From Streptomyces flavofungini (GTDB lineage Bacteria; Actinomycetota; Actinomycetes; Streptomycetales; Streptomycetaceae): a stretch of 64,000 bases of DNA. The notes under the pieces were generated by a model. It was not told where the DNA came from and ran no database searches. It saw nothing but the letters and a program-made list of their open reading frames with translations. The stretch's first letter is position 1. Each line of letters opens with the position of its first letter. A program made the position numbers and the translations under genes. Location of the stretch: contig NZ_CP128846.1 of the NCBI RefSeq assembly GCF_030388665.1, forward strand, positions 7,142,501 through 7,206,500, written 5' to 3'. Below, piece by piece: positions 21,107 through 31,490 of the stretch.

Positions 21107-21556
21107 ATGGCCGCCATGTCGCAGCAGCAAGGATGGTCCGCCCCCGTACCGCCGCCGCAGCCGAAGAAGCGTCGGAAGTGGCCCTGGGTGCTCTTGGTCG
21201 TGTTCCTTTTGATGGCCGGTGGCTGCGTGGCGCTGATCGCGGGTGTCGCGAACGAGGTCGACAAGGAGACCAAGCGCGAGATCACGGTCACGTACGAGGT
21301 CACCGGCGACGCCAAGGACGTCGCGATCACCTACTCGACCTACAGCGACGGCGACCTCTCGCAGAACCAACTCAGCGACGTGGAGCTGCCCTGGCGCAAG
21401 GAGGAGAAGACGAAGGGGTTCGTGAAGGGGGGAACCCTGGCCGTCACCACAGGAGCCTCCGGCGGCAAGGTCCGCTGCGAGGTCACAGCCGACGGAACCA
21501 CTCGCACCGCCACGGCCAGCGGCAAGTTCGCCACCGCCACCTGTGACGGTTTCTGA
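21107..21556 (+). CDS. MmpS-like small membrane-anchored protein
   Basis: A 149-residue protein with a Pro/Lys-rich cytoplasmic start, one membrane helix (WVLLVVFLLMAGGCVALIAGV) and an extracellular beta-rich domain with EITVTYEVTGDAKDVAITYST, resembling the MmpS family associated with lipid or siderophore export in mycobacteria. Here there is no adjacent MmpL gene. The start may be ATG 21107 or ATG 21116 (MSQQQGW); neither has a strong ribosome-binding site. It converges on the pentose-phosphate operon across a very strong hairpin. Confidence 0.65.
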   Translation: MAAMSQQQGWSAPVPPPQPKKRRKWPWVLLVVFLLMAGGCVALIAGVANEVDKETKREITVTYEVTGDAKDVAITYSTYSDGDLSQNQLSDVELPWRKEEKTKGFVKGGTLAVTTGASGGKVRCEVTADGTTRTATASGKFATATCDGF

Positions 21557-21566
21557 CGGCAGCACG

Positions 21567-21605
21567 CCGACGGGCCCCGGTCCAGAAAGGACCGGGGCCC
21601 GTCGG
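21567..21605. terminator. Bidirectional terminator with a 17-bp perfect stem
   Basis: CCGACGGGCCCCGGTCC at 21567-21583 and its exact complement at 21589-21605 flank the loop AGAAA. It separates the convergent MmpS-like and pgl genes and should end transcripts from both sides. Confidence 0.9.
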
Positions 21606-21620
21606 CGCGTACAGCCGGGG

Positions 21621-22445
21621 TCAGGGCGACGCCGGCGGATACAGATCCCGCGGCAGCTGCGAAGCCGCCGCCGCGTCCAGGAGCCACAGCGTGCGTGCGC
21701 GGCCGTACGCGCCCGCTGCCGGGGCCTGGACCTCGCCCGCTCCGGAGAGGGCGATCGCCGCGGCCTTGGCCTTGTCCTCGCCCGCCGCGAGGAGCCAGAC
21801 CTCGCGGGCCGAGCGGATCGCCGGGAGGGTAAGCGAGATGCGGGTGGGCGGGGGCTTGGGCGCGCCGTGCACGCCGACCACCGTGCGGTCCGTCTCCCGG
21901 ACCGCCGGCGACTCCGGGAACAGCGACGCCACATGCGTGTCCGGGCCGACGCCCAGCATCAGGACGTCGAACGTCGGGACCGGTCCGCCCGCGGCGGCTG
22001 CCGCCGACTGGTAGTGCTCGGGACCGGCGGCCGCCGCGAGTTCGGCGGCGTAGGCCTCGGCCGCCGCATCCGCGCCGTCGCCGTCGGCTCCCTTGGCGTA
22101 GGGGCCGTCCGACGCGGGCATGGGGTGCACCCGCGCCGGGTCCAGCGGCACCGAGTCGAGCAGGGCCGCGCGGGCCTGCGTGTAGTTGCGCTCGGGGTCG
22201 CCCTCCGGCAGGAACCGCTCGTCGCCCCACCACAGGTCGAGGCGGGACCAGTCCACGGCGTCGCGGGCGGGCGCCGAACTGAGCGCCGCGAGCAGGCCGT
22301 TGCCGTTGCGGCCGCCGGTGAGGACCACGGACGCGGAGCCGCGGGCCGCCTGCGCGTCGACGATCTTCGTGATCAGGCGGGCCGCCGCGGCCTGCGCCAT
22401 CAGCTCCTTGTCGCGGTGCACGACGAGCTGCGGAGCCACCGTCAC
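21621..22445 (-). CDS. pgl: 6-phosphogluconolactonase (DevB type)
   Basis: Hydrolyses 6-phosphogluconolactone to 6-phosphogluconate in the oxidative pentose-phosphate pathway. The 274-residue protein has VVLTGGRNG, WWGDERFLPEGDPERNY and LMLGVGPDTHVASLFP, all hallmark blocks of the NagB/DevB fold. It starts at GTG 22445, overlapping the opcA stop by four bases, and is the last gene of the tkt-tal-zwf-opcA-pgl operon. A central Ala/Asp-rich insertion (GADGDGADAAAEAYAAEL) is expanded compared with many homologues. Confidence 0.95.
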   Translation of the reverse strand: MTVAPQLVVHRDKELMAQAAAARLITKIVDAQAARGSASVVLTGGRNGNGLLAALSSAPARDAVDWSRLDLWWGDERFLPEGDPERNYTQARAALLDSVPLDPARVHPMPASDGPYAKGADGDGADAAAEAYAAELAAAAGPEHYQSAAAAAGGPVPTFDVLMLGVGPDTHVASLFPESPAVRETDRTVVGVHGAPKPPPTRISLTLPAIRSAREVWLLAAGEDKAKAAAIALSGAGEVQAPAAGAYGRARTLWLLDAAAASQLPRDLYPPASP

Positions 22446-23509
22446 TTCGCGGCCGCCTTCTTGGCCGGGGCCTTCGCCGAGGCCTTCTTGGCAGCCCCGG
22501 ACCCGGACTCGGCCTTGGCGTCGGCGCCGTCCTTGGCGCCGTCGCCGGCCGCCCCCCCGGCCGACTCCGCGGCCGCGGACGCCGCCTCGCCGAGCCGGTC
22601 CACGCCGAAGCGCAGCGCGGCCGCGTACGTGTCGTCCGGGTCCAGGCGCCGCAGCTCCTCCGCGATCAGCTCGGACGTCTCACGGCGCTTGAGGGCGACC
22701 GCGCGGTCCGGCTGACCTTGGATGGACAGGGTGGCGAGGGAGCCGTCGGCCCGGTCGAGCACGATCGGGCCGCAGTTGGTCTCCATGCGCACCCCGGTCA
22801 GGCCGGGGCCCGGCGACACGGTGCGCTTGACCGGCACGGAGAGCCGCTCGGCCAGCCACATCGCGAGGAGTTCGACGCTCGGGTTGAACTCCTCGCCGTC
22901 CACCGCGGCGGCGGTGACCTCGCACGAGACCTGGTCCAGGGCCGCGGCCAGCATCGAGCGCCACGGCGTGATGCGGGTCCAGGACAGGTCCGTGTCGCCG
23001 GGGTGGTAGGCCTCGGCGCGGGCGGTCAGCTCGTGGATGGGCTGCTCGGCGGCGTAGGTGTCCGTGACGCGGCGCTGCGCGAGCGCGCCGAGGGGGTCCT
23101 TCGCGGGGTCCAGCGGCGCGTTCACCGGCCACCAGGCGACGACCGGGGCGTCGGGGAGCAGCAGGGGCAGGACCACCGACTGGGCGTGGTTCAGGACCTC
23201 GCCGTAAAGGCGCAGAATGACCGTTTCTCCGGTGCCCGCGTCCGCGCCGACCCGGACCTCGGCGTCCAGGCGCGAGGTCGTACGGTCCCGCGGCGAGCGC
23301 GAGACCCGCTTGATGACGACCAGCGTGCGCGAGGGGTGCTCGCGCGAGGCCTCGCTCGCGGCCTTCAGCGCGTCGTAGGCGTTCTCCTCGTCGGTGACGA
23401 TGACGAGGGTGAGCACCATGCCGACGGCCGGGGTGCCGATCGCGCGGCGGCCCTGCACGAGCGCCTTGTTGATCTTGCTGGCCGTGGTGTCCGTCAGGTC
23501 GATCTTCAT
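22442..23509 (-). CDS. opcA: OpcA, glucose-6-phosphate dehydrogenase assembly/activator protein
   Basis: A 355-residue protein that in actinobacteria and cyanobacteria promotes the active assembly of glucose-6-phosphate dehydrogenase. The core matches OpcA (MKIDLTDTTASKINKAL start, VVAWWPVNAPLDP, ITPWRSMLAAALDQ). It overlaps zwf by four bases and pgl by four bases, consistent with stoichiometric expression. The last 45 residues are a low-complexity Ala/Lys/Gly tail (KKASAKAPAKKAAAK) resembling histone-like tails; the core length is normal without it. Confidence 0.95.
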   Translation of the reverse strand: MKIDLTDTTASKINKALVQGRRAIGTPAVGMVLTLVIVTDEENAYDALKAASEASREHPSRTLVVIKRVSRSPRDRTTSRLDAEVRVGADAGTGETVILRLYGEVLNHAQSVVLPLLLPDAPVVAWWPVNAPLDPAKDPLGALAQRRVTDTYAAEQPIHELTARAEAYHPGDTDLSWTRITPWRSMLAAALDQVSCEVTAAAVDGEEFNPSVELLAMWLAERLSVPVKRTVSPGPGLTGVRMETNCGPIVLDRADGSLATLSIQGQPDRAVALKRRETSELIAEELRRLDPDDTYAAALRFGVDRLGEAASAAAESAGGAAGDGAKDGADAKAESGSGAAKKASAKAPAKKAAAK

Positions 23510-25029
23510 GGCCGACGCCAGCTCCGTCCGTCTTGTGCGAGCATTTCGTCCGCCTCGACCGGGCCCCAGGTACCGGCCGGGTACTGCGCGGGCTTGCCGT
23601 GCCGGTCCCAGTACTCCTCGATCGGGTCGAGGATGTTCCAGGACAGCTCGACCTCCTCCGTGCGCGGGAAGAGGTTGGCGTCGCCGAGCAGCACGTCCAG
23701 GATGAGGCGCTCGTACGCCTCGGGGCTGGACTCGGTGAAGGACTCGCCGTAGGCGAAGTCCATCGACACGTCCCGGATCTCCATGGACGTGCCCGGCACC
23801 TTCGAGCCGAAGCGGACCGTGATGCCCTCGTCCGGCTGGACGCGGATGACGATCGCGTTCTGCCCGAGCTCCTCGGTGGCCGTGTGGTCGAAGGGGGAGT
23901 GCGGCGCGCGCTGGAAGACGACCGCGATCTCCGTGACGCGGCGGCCGAGGCGCTTGCCGGTGCGCAGGTAGAACGGGACGCCCGCCCAGCGGCGGTTGTC
24001 CACCTGGAGCTTGATGGCGGCGTAGGTGTCGGTCTTCGACTTGGGGTCGATGCCGTCTTCCTGGAGGTAGCCGACGGCCTTCTCGCCGCCCTGCCAGCCC
24101 GCGGAGTACTGTCCGCGCACGGTGTCCTTGCCGAGGTCCTTGGGCAGCTTCACCGCGCCGAGGACCTTCGCCTTCTCCGCGACCAGGGCGTCCGCGTCGA
24201 AGGAGGCGGGCTCCTCCATCGCGGTCAGCGCCATCAGCTGGAGCAGGTGGTTCTGGATGACGTCACGGGCGGCGCCGATGCCGTCGTAGTACCCGGCGCG
24301 GCCGCCGATGCCGATGTCCTCGGCCATCGTGATCTGCACGTGGTCGACGTACGACCGATTCCAGATGGGCTCGAACATCTGGTTGGCGAAGCGCAGCGCC
24401 AGGATGTTCTGGACGGTCTCCTTGCCGAGGTAGTGGTCGATCCGGAACACCTGGTCCGGGGCGAACACCTCGTGCACGATCGCGTTCAGTTCCTTGGCGG
24501 ACTTCAGGTCGTGCCCGAAGGGCTTCTCGATGACCGCGCGCCGCCAGGAGCCCTCCGGGGCGTCCGCGAGCTCGTGCTTCTTGAGCTGCTGGACGACCTG
24601 CGGGAAGAACTTCGGGGGCACGGAGAGGTAGAAGGCGAAGTTGCCGCCCGTGCCCTGCTTCTTGTCCAGGTCCTGGATGGTCGCCTTGAGCTGCTCGAAG
24701 GCCTCGTCGTCGTCGAAGTTGCCCTGGACGAAGCGCATGCCCTGGATGAGCTGCTGCCAGACCTCCTCGCGGAAGGGCGTGCGCGCGTGCTGCTTGACCG
24801 CGTCGTGCACCTCCTGCGCGAAGTCCTCGTCCTGCCACTCGCGGCGGGCGAACCCGATGAGCGAGAAGCCCGGCGGCAGCAGCCCGCGGTTGGCCAGGTC
24901 GTACACGGCGGGCATCAGCTTTTTACGGGACAAATCGCCCGTGACGCCAAAAATGACCAGGCCCGACGGCCCCGCGATACGCGGGAGCCGTCGGTCCGCG
25001 GCGTCACGCAGCGGATTGCTGCTTGACAA
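23506..25029 (-). CDS. zwf: Glucose-6-phosphate 1-dehydrogenase
   Basis: Oxidises glucose-6-phosphate to 6-phosphogluconolactone, producing NADPH. The 507-residue enzyme has the dinucleotide fold VIFGVTGDLSRKKLMPA near residue 25 and the active-site block RIDHYLGKETVQN near residue 195. It is coupled to opcA by a four-base overlap and starts four bases after tal, so all oxidative-branch genes are expressed together with the non-oxidative ones. Confidence 0.98.
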   Translation of the reverse strand: MSSSNPLRDAADRRLPRIAGPSGLVIFGVTGDLSRKKLMPAVYDLANRGLLPPGFSLIGFARREWQDEDFAQEVHDAVKQHARTPFREEVWQQLIQGMRFVQGNFDDDEAFEQLKATIQDLDKKQGTGGNFAFYLSVPPKFFPQVVQQLKKHELADAPEGSWRRAVIEKPFGHDLKSAKELNAIVHEVFAPDQVFRIDHYLGKETVQNILALRFANQMFEPIWNRSYVDHVQITMAEDIGIGGRAGYYDGIGAARDVIQNHLLQLMALTAMEEPASFDADALVAEKAKVLGAVKLPKDLGKDTVRGQYSAGWQGGEKAVGYLQEDGIDPKSKTDTYAAIKLQVDNRRWAGVPFYLRTGKRLGRRVTEIAVVFQRAPHSPFDHTATEELGQNAIVIRVQPDEGITVRFGSKVPGTSMEIRDVSMDFAYGESFTESSPEAYERLILDVLLGDANLFPRTEEVELSWNILDPIEEYWDRHGKPAQYPAGTWGPVEADEMLAQDGRSWRRP

Positions 25030-25033
25030 GGTC

Positions 25034-26182
25034 TTAGCCCTCCGAAGGTGCGAGGCGCTTGAGCTCCGCCTCGGTCGACTTGAGCAGGTCGTTCCAGGAC
25101 GCCTCGAACTTCTCGACGCCCTCGTCCTCCAGGAGCTGGACGACCTCGTCGTAGGAGATCCCGAGCTTCTCGACGGCCTCGATCTCGGCGCGCGACTGGT
25201 CGTACGTACCGGCGATCGTGTTGCCGGTGATCCGGCCGTGGTCGGCGGTGGCCTGGAGGGTGGCCTCCGGCATGGTGTTCACCGTGCCCGGGGCGACGAG
25301 CTCGTCGACGTACAGCGTGTCCTTGTACGCCTTGTCCTTCACGCCCGTCGACGCCCACAGCGGACGCTGCTTGTTGGCGTGCGCCTTGTCGAGCGCGAGC
25401 CAGCGGTCGGACGAGAAGACCTCTTCGTACGCCTCGTACGCCAGGCGGGCGTTGGCCAGACCGGCCTTGCCGCGCGCGGCCTTGGCCTCTCCCCCAGTGC
25501 CGAAAGCCTGGGAGGTACCCCCGGTGCCGAGGGCGTCGATGCGCTTGTCGATCTCGGTGTCCACGCGGGACACGAAGAACGAGGCCACCGAGTGGATCTT
25601 GGCCAGGTCCAGGCCCGCGGCCTTCGCCTTCTCCAGGCCCGCGAGGTAGGCGTCCATGACCTCGCGGTAGCGCTCGAGGGAGAAGATCAGCGTCACGTTC
25701 ACGCTGATGCCCTTGCCGATGACCTCGGTGATCGCGGGCAGGCCCGCCTTCGTCGCCGGGATCTTGATGAGCGTGTTCGGCCGGTCCACCAGCCACGCCA
25801 GCTGCTTGGCCTCGGCGACCGTCGCCTGCGTGTTGTGGGCGAGCCGCGGGTCGACCTCGATCGACACCCGGCCGTCCTGGCCCTCGGTCGCGTCGAACAC
25901 CGGCCGCAGGATGTCGGCGGCGTCACGGACGTCCGCCGTCGTGATCATGCGGATGGCTTCCTCGACGGTGACCTTGCGGGCGGCGAGGTCGGCGAGCTGC
26001 TGCTCGTACCCGTCGCCGGACGAGATCGCCTTCTGGAAGATCGACGGGTTCGTCGTGACGCCCACGACGTGCTGCTCGTCGAGGAGTTCGGCGAGGTTGC
26101 CGGACGTGATCCGCTTGCGCGACAGGTCGTCCAGCCAGATCGCGACGCCTTCGTCGGAGAGGCGCTTGAGTGCGTCTGTCAT
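25034..26182 (-). CDS. tal: Transaldolase
   Basis: Transfers a dihydroxyacetone unit in the non-oxidative pentose-phosphate pathway through a Schiff-base lysine in [11 protein letters not shown]. The 382-residue protein has the N-terminal [17 protein letters not shown] and [13 protein letters not shown] blocks of the actinobacterial type. It carries an unusual insertion ([14 protein letters not shown]) of about 10-14 residues after RIDALG, encoded by a hairpin-forming sequence that looks like a dispersed repeat. It lies 34 bases after tkt and 4 before zwf. Confidence 0.95.
   Translation of the reverse strand: MTDALKRLSDEGVAIWLDDLSRKRITSGNLAELLDEQHVVGVTTNPSIFQKAISSGDGYEQQLADLAARKVTVEEAIRMITTADVRDAADILRPVFDATEGQDGRVSIEVDPRLAHNTQATVAEAKQLAWLVDRPNTLIKIPATKAGLPAITEVIGKGISVNVTLIFSLERYREVMDAYLAGLEKAKAAGLDLAKIHSVASFFVSRVDTEIDKRIDALGTGGTSQAFGTGGEAKAARGKAGLANARLAYEAYEEVFSSDRWLALDKAHANKQRPLWASTGVKDKAYKDTLYVDELVAPGTVNTMPEATLQATADHGRITGNTIAGTYDQSRAEIEAVEKLGISYDEVVQLLEDEGVEKFEASWNDLLKSTEAELKRLAPSEG
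25487..25528 (-). repeat. Hairpin-forming repeat inside tal
   Basis: On the plus strand CTCCCCCAGTGC is followed by CGAAAGCCTGGGAG and GTACCCCCGG, giving a stem-loop closed by CCCAG/CTGGG. It is translated in frame as a Gly/Thr-rich insertion in transaldolase. The shape resembles short GC-rich palindromic repeats I associate with Streptomyces intergenic regions; copy number elsewhere cannot be checked here. Confidence 0.5.
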
Positions 26183-26216
26183 GGAATTACATCTCCTACT
26201 TGGTCGTATGTGGGCG

Positions 26217-28325
<2,109 letters not shown>

Positions 28326-28721
28326 CCTGAGTCAGGGCTCCTCTCCACATGTCGAATGCCGGCGGCGATGGATCGCACCGGCCGCTGTCGAGCCTACCGC
28401 TGCGAGAACGTGCATTTTTTCGAGTCATTCCAGACTGCCGGGACACGTCCGGATCCGCCTCCCGAAAGGCCTCCGCCCTCTTCACCATGTGAATGCGGCA
28501 CTGCTCATCTGGTCGACTCATCCGCTTGGCGCACCGGCGTCCACACCGGGGCGAACCCGCCCACCAACTCCGCTCGTCTGGCCCCTCAACACGAACCCAC
28601 CCCCGCGAAGGGCGAGGTATGGGCAACGTCTACAGTGGCGTGGTACGCGCGAGCCTTTACCGGATCTTCATGTCCGAACGTCCGACGCAGGGCTTGCTGG
28701 GAGTCTCTGTCAGGGGTGTGC
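28326..28721. other. Divergent intergenic region between tkt and ctaB
   Basis: About 396 bases with no convincing gene. It should carry both divergent promoters. For tkt the best candidate is TAGGCT on the minus strand (28391-28396), preceded by an A-tract (six T on the plus strand near 28415) but no good -35. For ctaB no clear pair was found. GC content dips in the middle, as expected of a promoter region. Confidence 0.5.
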
Positions 28722-29669
28722 GTGACGGCCGTTGAATCCCGTCCAGCGGGGGTACTCGGGACGAGCCAGAACCCGATCAACCGGCCGTTCGGGGCCCGAG
28801 TCAAGGCATTCGTGGCGCTGACCAAGCCGCGGATCATCGAGCTGCTGCTGATCACCACCGTTCCGGTGATGTTCCTCGCCGAGCAGGGGGTGCCCGACCT
28901 GACGTTGGTGTTCGTCACCTGCCTCGGCGGCTACCTGTCGGCGGGCGGCGCCAACGCGCTCAACATGTGGTACGACCGCGACATCGACGCCCTGATGGAG
29001 CGCACCTCGCAGCGGCCGCTCGTCACCGGCATGGTCAGCCCCCGCGAGTGCCTGGCCTTCGGCATCACACTCGCAGTCGTCTCGACCCTGCTGTTCGGGT
29101 TCGCCGTCAACTGGCTGTCCGCCTGGCTGTCGCTCGGGGCGCTGCTCTTCTACGTGGTCGTCTACACGATGATCCTCAAGCGCCGCACCTCCCAGAACAT
29201 CGTCTGGGGCGGCATCGCGGGCTGCCTGCCCGTCCTCATCGGCTGGTCGTCCGTCACCAACTCGATGTCGTGGGCGCCGATCGTCCTCTTCCTCGTCATG
29301 TTCTTCTGGACGCCGCCGCACTACTGGCCGCTGTCCATGCGGGTCAAGGAGGACTACGCGCGCGTGGGCGTCCCCATGCTCCCGGTGATCGCCTCCAACA
29401 AGGTCGTCGCGCGTCAGATCGTCGTCTACAGCTGGGTGATGGTCGCCGTCTCCCTGCTGCTGCAGCCCCTCGGCTACACCGGCTGGTTCTACACCGCGGT
29501 CGCCCTCGCCACCGGCGGCTGGTGGCTGTGGGAGGCCCACGGGCTGCAGAACCGCGCGAAGGCCGAGGTCACCGGCGGCAAGCTCAAGGAGATGCGCCTC
29601 TTCCACTGGTCCATCACCTACGTCTCGCTGCTGTTCGTGGCGGTCGCGGTGGACCCCTTCCTGCGGTAG
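28722..29669 (+). CDS. ctaB: Heme O synthase (protoheme IX farnesyltransferase)
   Basis: Adds a farnesyl group to heme B, the first step to heme A for cytochrome c oxidase. The 315-residue UbiA-family membrane protein has about nine hydrophobic helices, the Asp-rich prenyl site [11 protein letters not shown], and the conserved [16 protein letters not shown] 28722 has AGGGG five bases upstream; GTG 28716 is an in-frame alternative adding two residues. It works with ctaA at 32.6 kb. It ends at a strong bidirectional hairpin. Confidence 0.95.
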   Translation: MTAVESRPAGVLGTSQNPINRPFGARVKAFVALTKPRIIELLLITTVPVMFLAEQGVPDLTLVFVTCLGGYLSAGGANALNMWYDRDIDALMERTSQRPLVTGMVSPRECLAFGITLAVVSTLLFGFAVNWLSAWLSLGALLFYVVVYTMILKRRTSQNIVWGGIAGCLPVLIGWSSVTNSMSWAPIVLFLVMFFWTPPHYWPLSMRVKEDYARVGVPMLPVIASNKVVARQIVVYSWVMVAVSLLLQPLGYTGWFYTAVALATGGWWLWEAHGLQNRAKAEVTGGKLKEMRLFHWSITYVSLLFVAVAVDPFLR

Positions 29670-29693
29670 CCCCCGGCGGTTCCTGACATCGAC

Positions 29694-29726
29694 CGGCCCC
29701 CTTCGCCCCGACGGCGAGGGGGGCCG
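29694..29726. terminator. Bidirectional terminator between ctaB and the AMP-binding gene
   Basis: CGGCCCCCTTCGCC at 29694-29707 pairs with GGCGAGGGGGGCCG at 29713-29726, a 14-bp stem with one wobble and a five-base loop, between two convergent stops. Confidence 0.85.
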
Positions 29727-29727
29727 C

Positions 29728-30870
29728 TCAGTTCTCGCCCACGTACAGATGGCCGTCGTCGTCGGCCGCAGCGGGCCGCCCCGTGGGAAACCAGCCCTCC
29801 CGCGTGCCGTTCGCGTGCCCGTCGGCGTACCCGTCGAACAGCAGGGGCCCCCGCACCCACAGCTCGCCCGCCGCCACCCGCACCTCGGTGCCCGGCGCGG
29901 GCAGTCCGCAGCTGTCCGGCCGCAGGCGGACGTCGGCGTGGTCGAGGACGGCGACGTCACCCGTCTCGGGCGAGGTGAGGAAGGCGCGCACCCGGGCGTG
30001 CGGGGTCGCGGTCCGGATGTCCTCCAGGAGCCCGGGTTCGGCGGGCCGCCCGCTCGCCTCGACGTCCGCGAAGCGCAGCGTGGCCAGGTGGTGCGGCGCC
30101 GTGTCCAGGACGCCCCGCCAGGTCCCGGGCGCGCACACCAGGCGCTCCGCGCGGTGTCCCCGTACGGCCGCGCAGACCGCCACCGGGTCCGGGCGTTCCA
30201 GGAGCACCGCGGTGCCCCTGGCCTGCCACTGCCGCAGCAGAGCAGCCCACGCCGACCACTGCCCCGGGGAAAAGCCGCAGACCAGCACGGTGCATGGCTC
30301 CGGGCGGCAGCCGGAGTGGGTGCGCAGCACGCACACCCGGTGCGAGAGGACGACCCCGCGAGCGCCGGAGTCGGTGACGACGATCACGCAGGGGTCGTCC
30401 TCCCGGGGCGGTGGCTCGCCGGGGCGCGGGTGCTTCTCGGGGGCGCCCTGGGGGCCGTCCGGGAGGCCGTGCAGCACGTCCGTGAGGACGAGGAGGCGCA
30501 CCGCCGCGCCTGCGGCGAGCCGCGCCCCGGTCGTCGCACCGGCCGCGTCGGCCAGGACAAGGCGGGGCCCGACCGCGCGCACGACCTCCGCCAGGCGGGC
30601 CTCCCCGGCGCCCGGGTCGACCGGCACGAACACCGCTCCGGCCCGTGCGGCGCCGGCGAAGGCCGCCAGGGTCTCCGGGGAGGCCCCCGCCGGGCAGACC
30701 ACGCGGTCGCCCCGCCGCACTCCGTGTCCTGAGAGGTGCCCGGCGGTCCGGTCCGCCGCCGCGTCCAGCTCCGCGAAGGTGAGCGCGTGGTCGCCGACCA
30801 GCGCGGCCACGCGGTGCGGGACGGCGCGGGCGGCGGACCGGAAGACCTCACCGATCAGCAGTCCGGTCAT
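29728..30870 (-). CDS. Truncated/degenerate AMP-binding (acyl-adenylate) enzyme
   Basis: A 380-residue member of the acyl-CoA synthetase / NRPS adenylation superfamily. The N-terminus (ALTFAELDAAADRTAGHL, GDRVVCPAGASPE) and the late LWVRGPLLFDGY and EGWFPTGRPA blocks are recognisable. However, the P-loop usually written YTSGTTGxPKGV is replaced by VVTDSGARGVVLSHR, and the protein ends at LYVGEN, just where the hinge and C-terminal domain would begin. It is therefore unlikely to complete acyl transfer. ATG 30870 starts it, behind AGGA and AGGGGG. Possibly a decayed gene or a binding protein. Confidence 0.75.
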   Translation of the reverse strand: MTGLLIGEVFRSAARAVPHRVAALVGDHALTFAELDAAADRTAGHLSGHGVRRGDRVVCPAGASPETLAAFAGAARAGAVFVPVDPGAGEARLAEVVRAVGPRLVLADAAGATTGARLAAGAAVRLLVLTDVLHGLPDGPQGAPEKHPRPGEPPPREDDPCVIVVTDSGARGVVLSHRVCVLRTHSGCRPEPCTVLVCGFSPGQWSAWAALLRQWQARGTAVLLERPDPVAVCAAVRGHRAERLVCAPGTWRGVLDTAPHHLATLRFADVEASGRPAEPGLLEDIRTATPHARVRAFLTSPETGDVAVLDHADVRLRPDSCGLPAPGTEVRVAAGELWVRGPLLFDGYADGHANGTREGWFPTGRPAAADDDGHLYVGEN

Positions 30871-30982
30871 GCCCCCTGGTCCTACCACGGGGCGGCACCG
30901 GGCGGAACGGGCGTGCGAGCCCCCGGCGCGTGCGTGGCCGAGACCACGCCACCCGGGCGTCGCCGAATGATCTACCCGTCGG

Positions 30983-30988
30983 TAGCAT
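30983..30988 (+). promoter_or_regulatory. Probable -10 element of a leaderless transcript
   Basis: TAGCAT fits TANNNT and ends eight bases before the ATG of the 130-residue gene, with no Shine-Dalgarno sequence between. No good -35 is seen. Confidence 0.35.
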
Positions 30989-30996
30989 CCTGTGCC

Positions 30997-31389
30997 ATGG
31001 CAGACACGGAGCAGGTGACGGAGCAGGGCGCCCCGGACGGCGGCGACGGCGGCTCGGCGGCGAAGGCCGCCAAGGAGGCCGCCCGTGCCGAGCGCAGGGC
31101 CGCCAAGCTGGCCAAGGAGATCGGCGCGTTCGCGCGGGCACACGGCGGCGCGGAGGGCCAGGTCGCGTACATCGGCGAGCGGGGCGCGCGGATCGTGCTC
31201 GTCGGCGAGGACGGCGGCTGGGGCGACCTCGTCGCGCCGAGCCACGCCATCGCGACGAGCGCCGTGGAGAAGGCCGGGATCACCGTCCACGAGGACTTCG
31301 ACGGCGACTTCGCGGCCAAGGTGACGACGGGACCGTACGAGTGGAAGCGCATGGCGGGCATCCAGATCGGCAGCCCCTCGGGCGGCTGA
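30997..31389 (+). CDS. Conserved small cytosolic protein of unknown function
   Basis: A 130-residue soluble protein. The first 45 residues are an Ala/Lys/Glu-rich, probably helical or coiled region (AAKAAKEAARAERRAAKLAKE). The rest is a compact domain with GQVAYIGERGARIVLVGEDG and GITVHEDFDGDFAAKVTTGPYEWKRM (read in two parts), which I recognise only as a conserved actinobacterial protein. No signal peptide or membrane segment. It is divergent from the AMP-binding gene and upstream of the amidohydrolase, separated from it by a hairpin. Confidence 0.7.
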   Translation: MADTEQVTEQGAPDGGDGGSAAKAAKEAARAERRAAKLAKEIGAFARAHGGAEGQVAYIGERGARIVLVGEDGGWGDLVAPSHAIATSAVEKAGITVHEDFDGDFAAKVTTGPYEWKRMAGIQIGSPSGG

Positions 31390-31413
31390 CGACACGCGCG
31401 GGGCGGGCACGGT

Positions 31414-31448
31414 GTGACCCGGTGAGCAACACCTGACACCGGGGTCAC
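31414..31448 (+). terminator. Hairpin after the 130-residue gene
   Basis: GTGACCCGGTG at 31414-31424 pairs with CACCGGGGTCAC at 31437-31448 with one bulged base, 24 bases after the stop. Confidence 0.5.
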
Positions 31449-31454
31449 CCGTTA

Positions 31455-31474
31455 GGACCGTAGGAACACGGTCC
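31455..31474. promoter_or_regulatory. Inverted repeat before the amidohydrolase gene
   Basis: GGACCG and CGGTCC flank an 8-base spacer, ending 16 bases before the ATG. Candidate operator or leader hairpin. Confidence 0.3.
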
Positions 31475-31490
31475 ACGTCTGGGAGCCAGG

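Noticed and set aside
28586..28918. 110-codon minus-strand frame over the ctaB start
   Set aside because: Overlaps the conserved ctaB N-terminus and has no motif or upstream ribosome-binding site.
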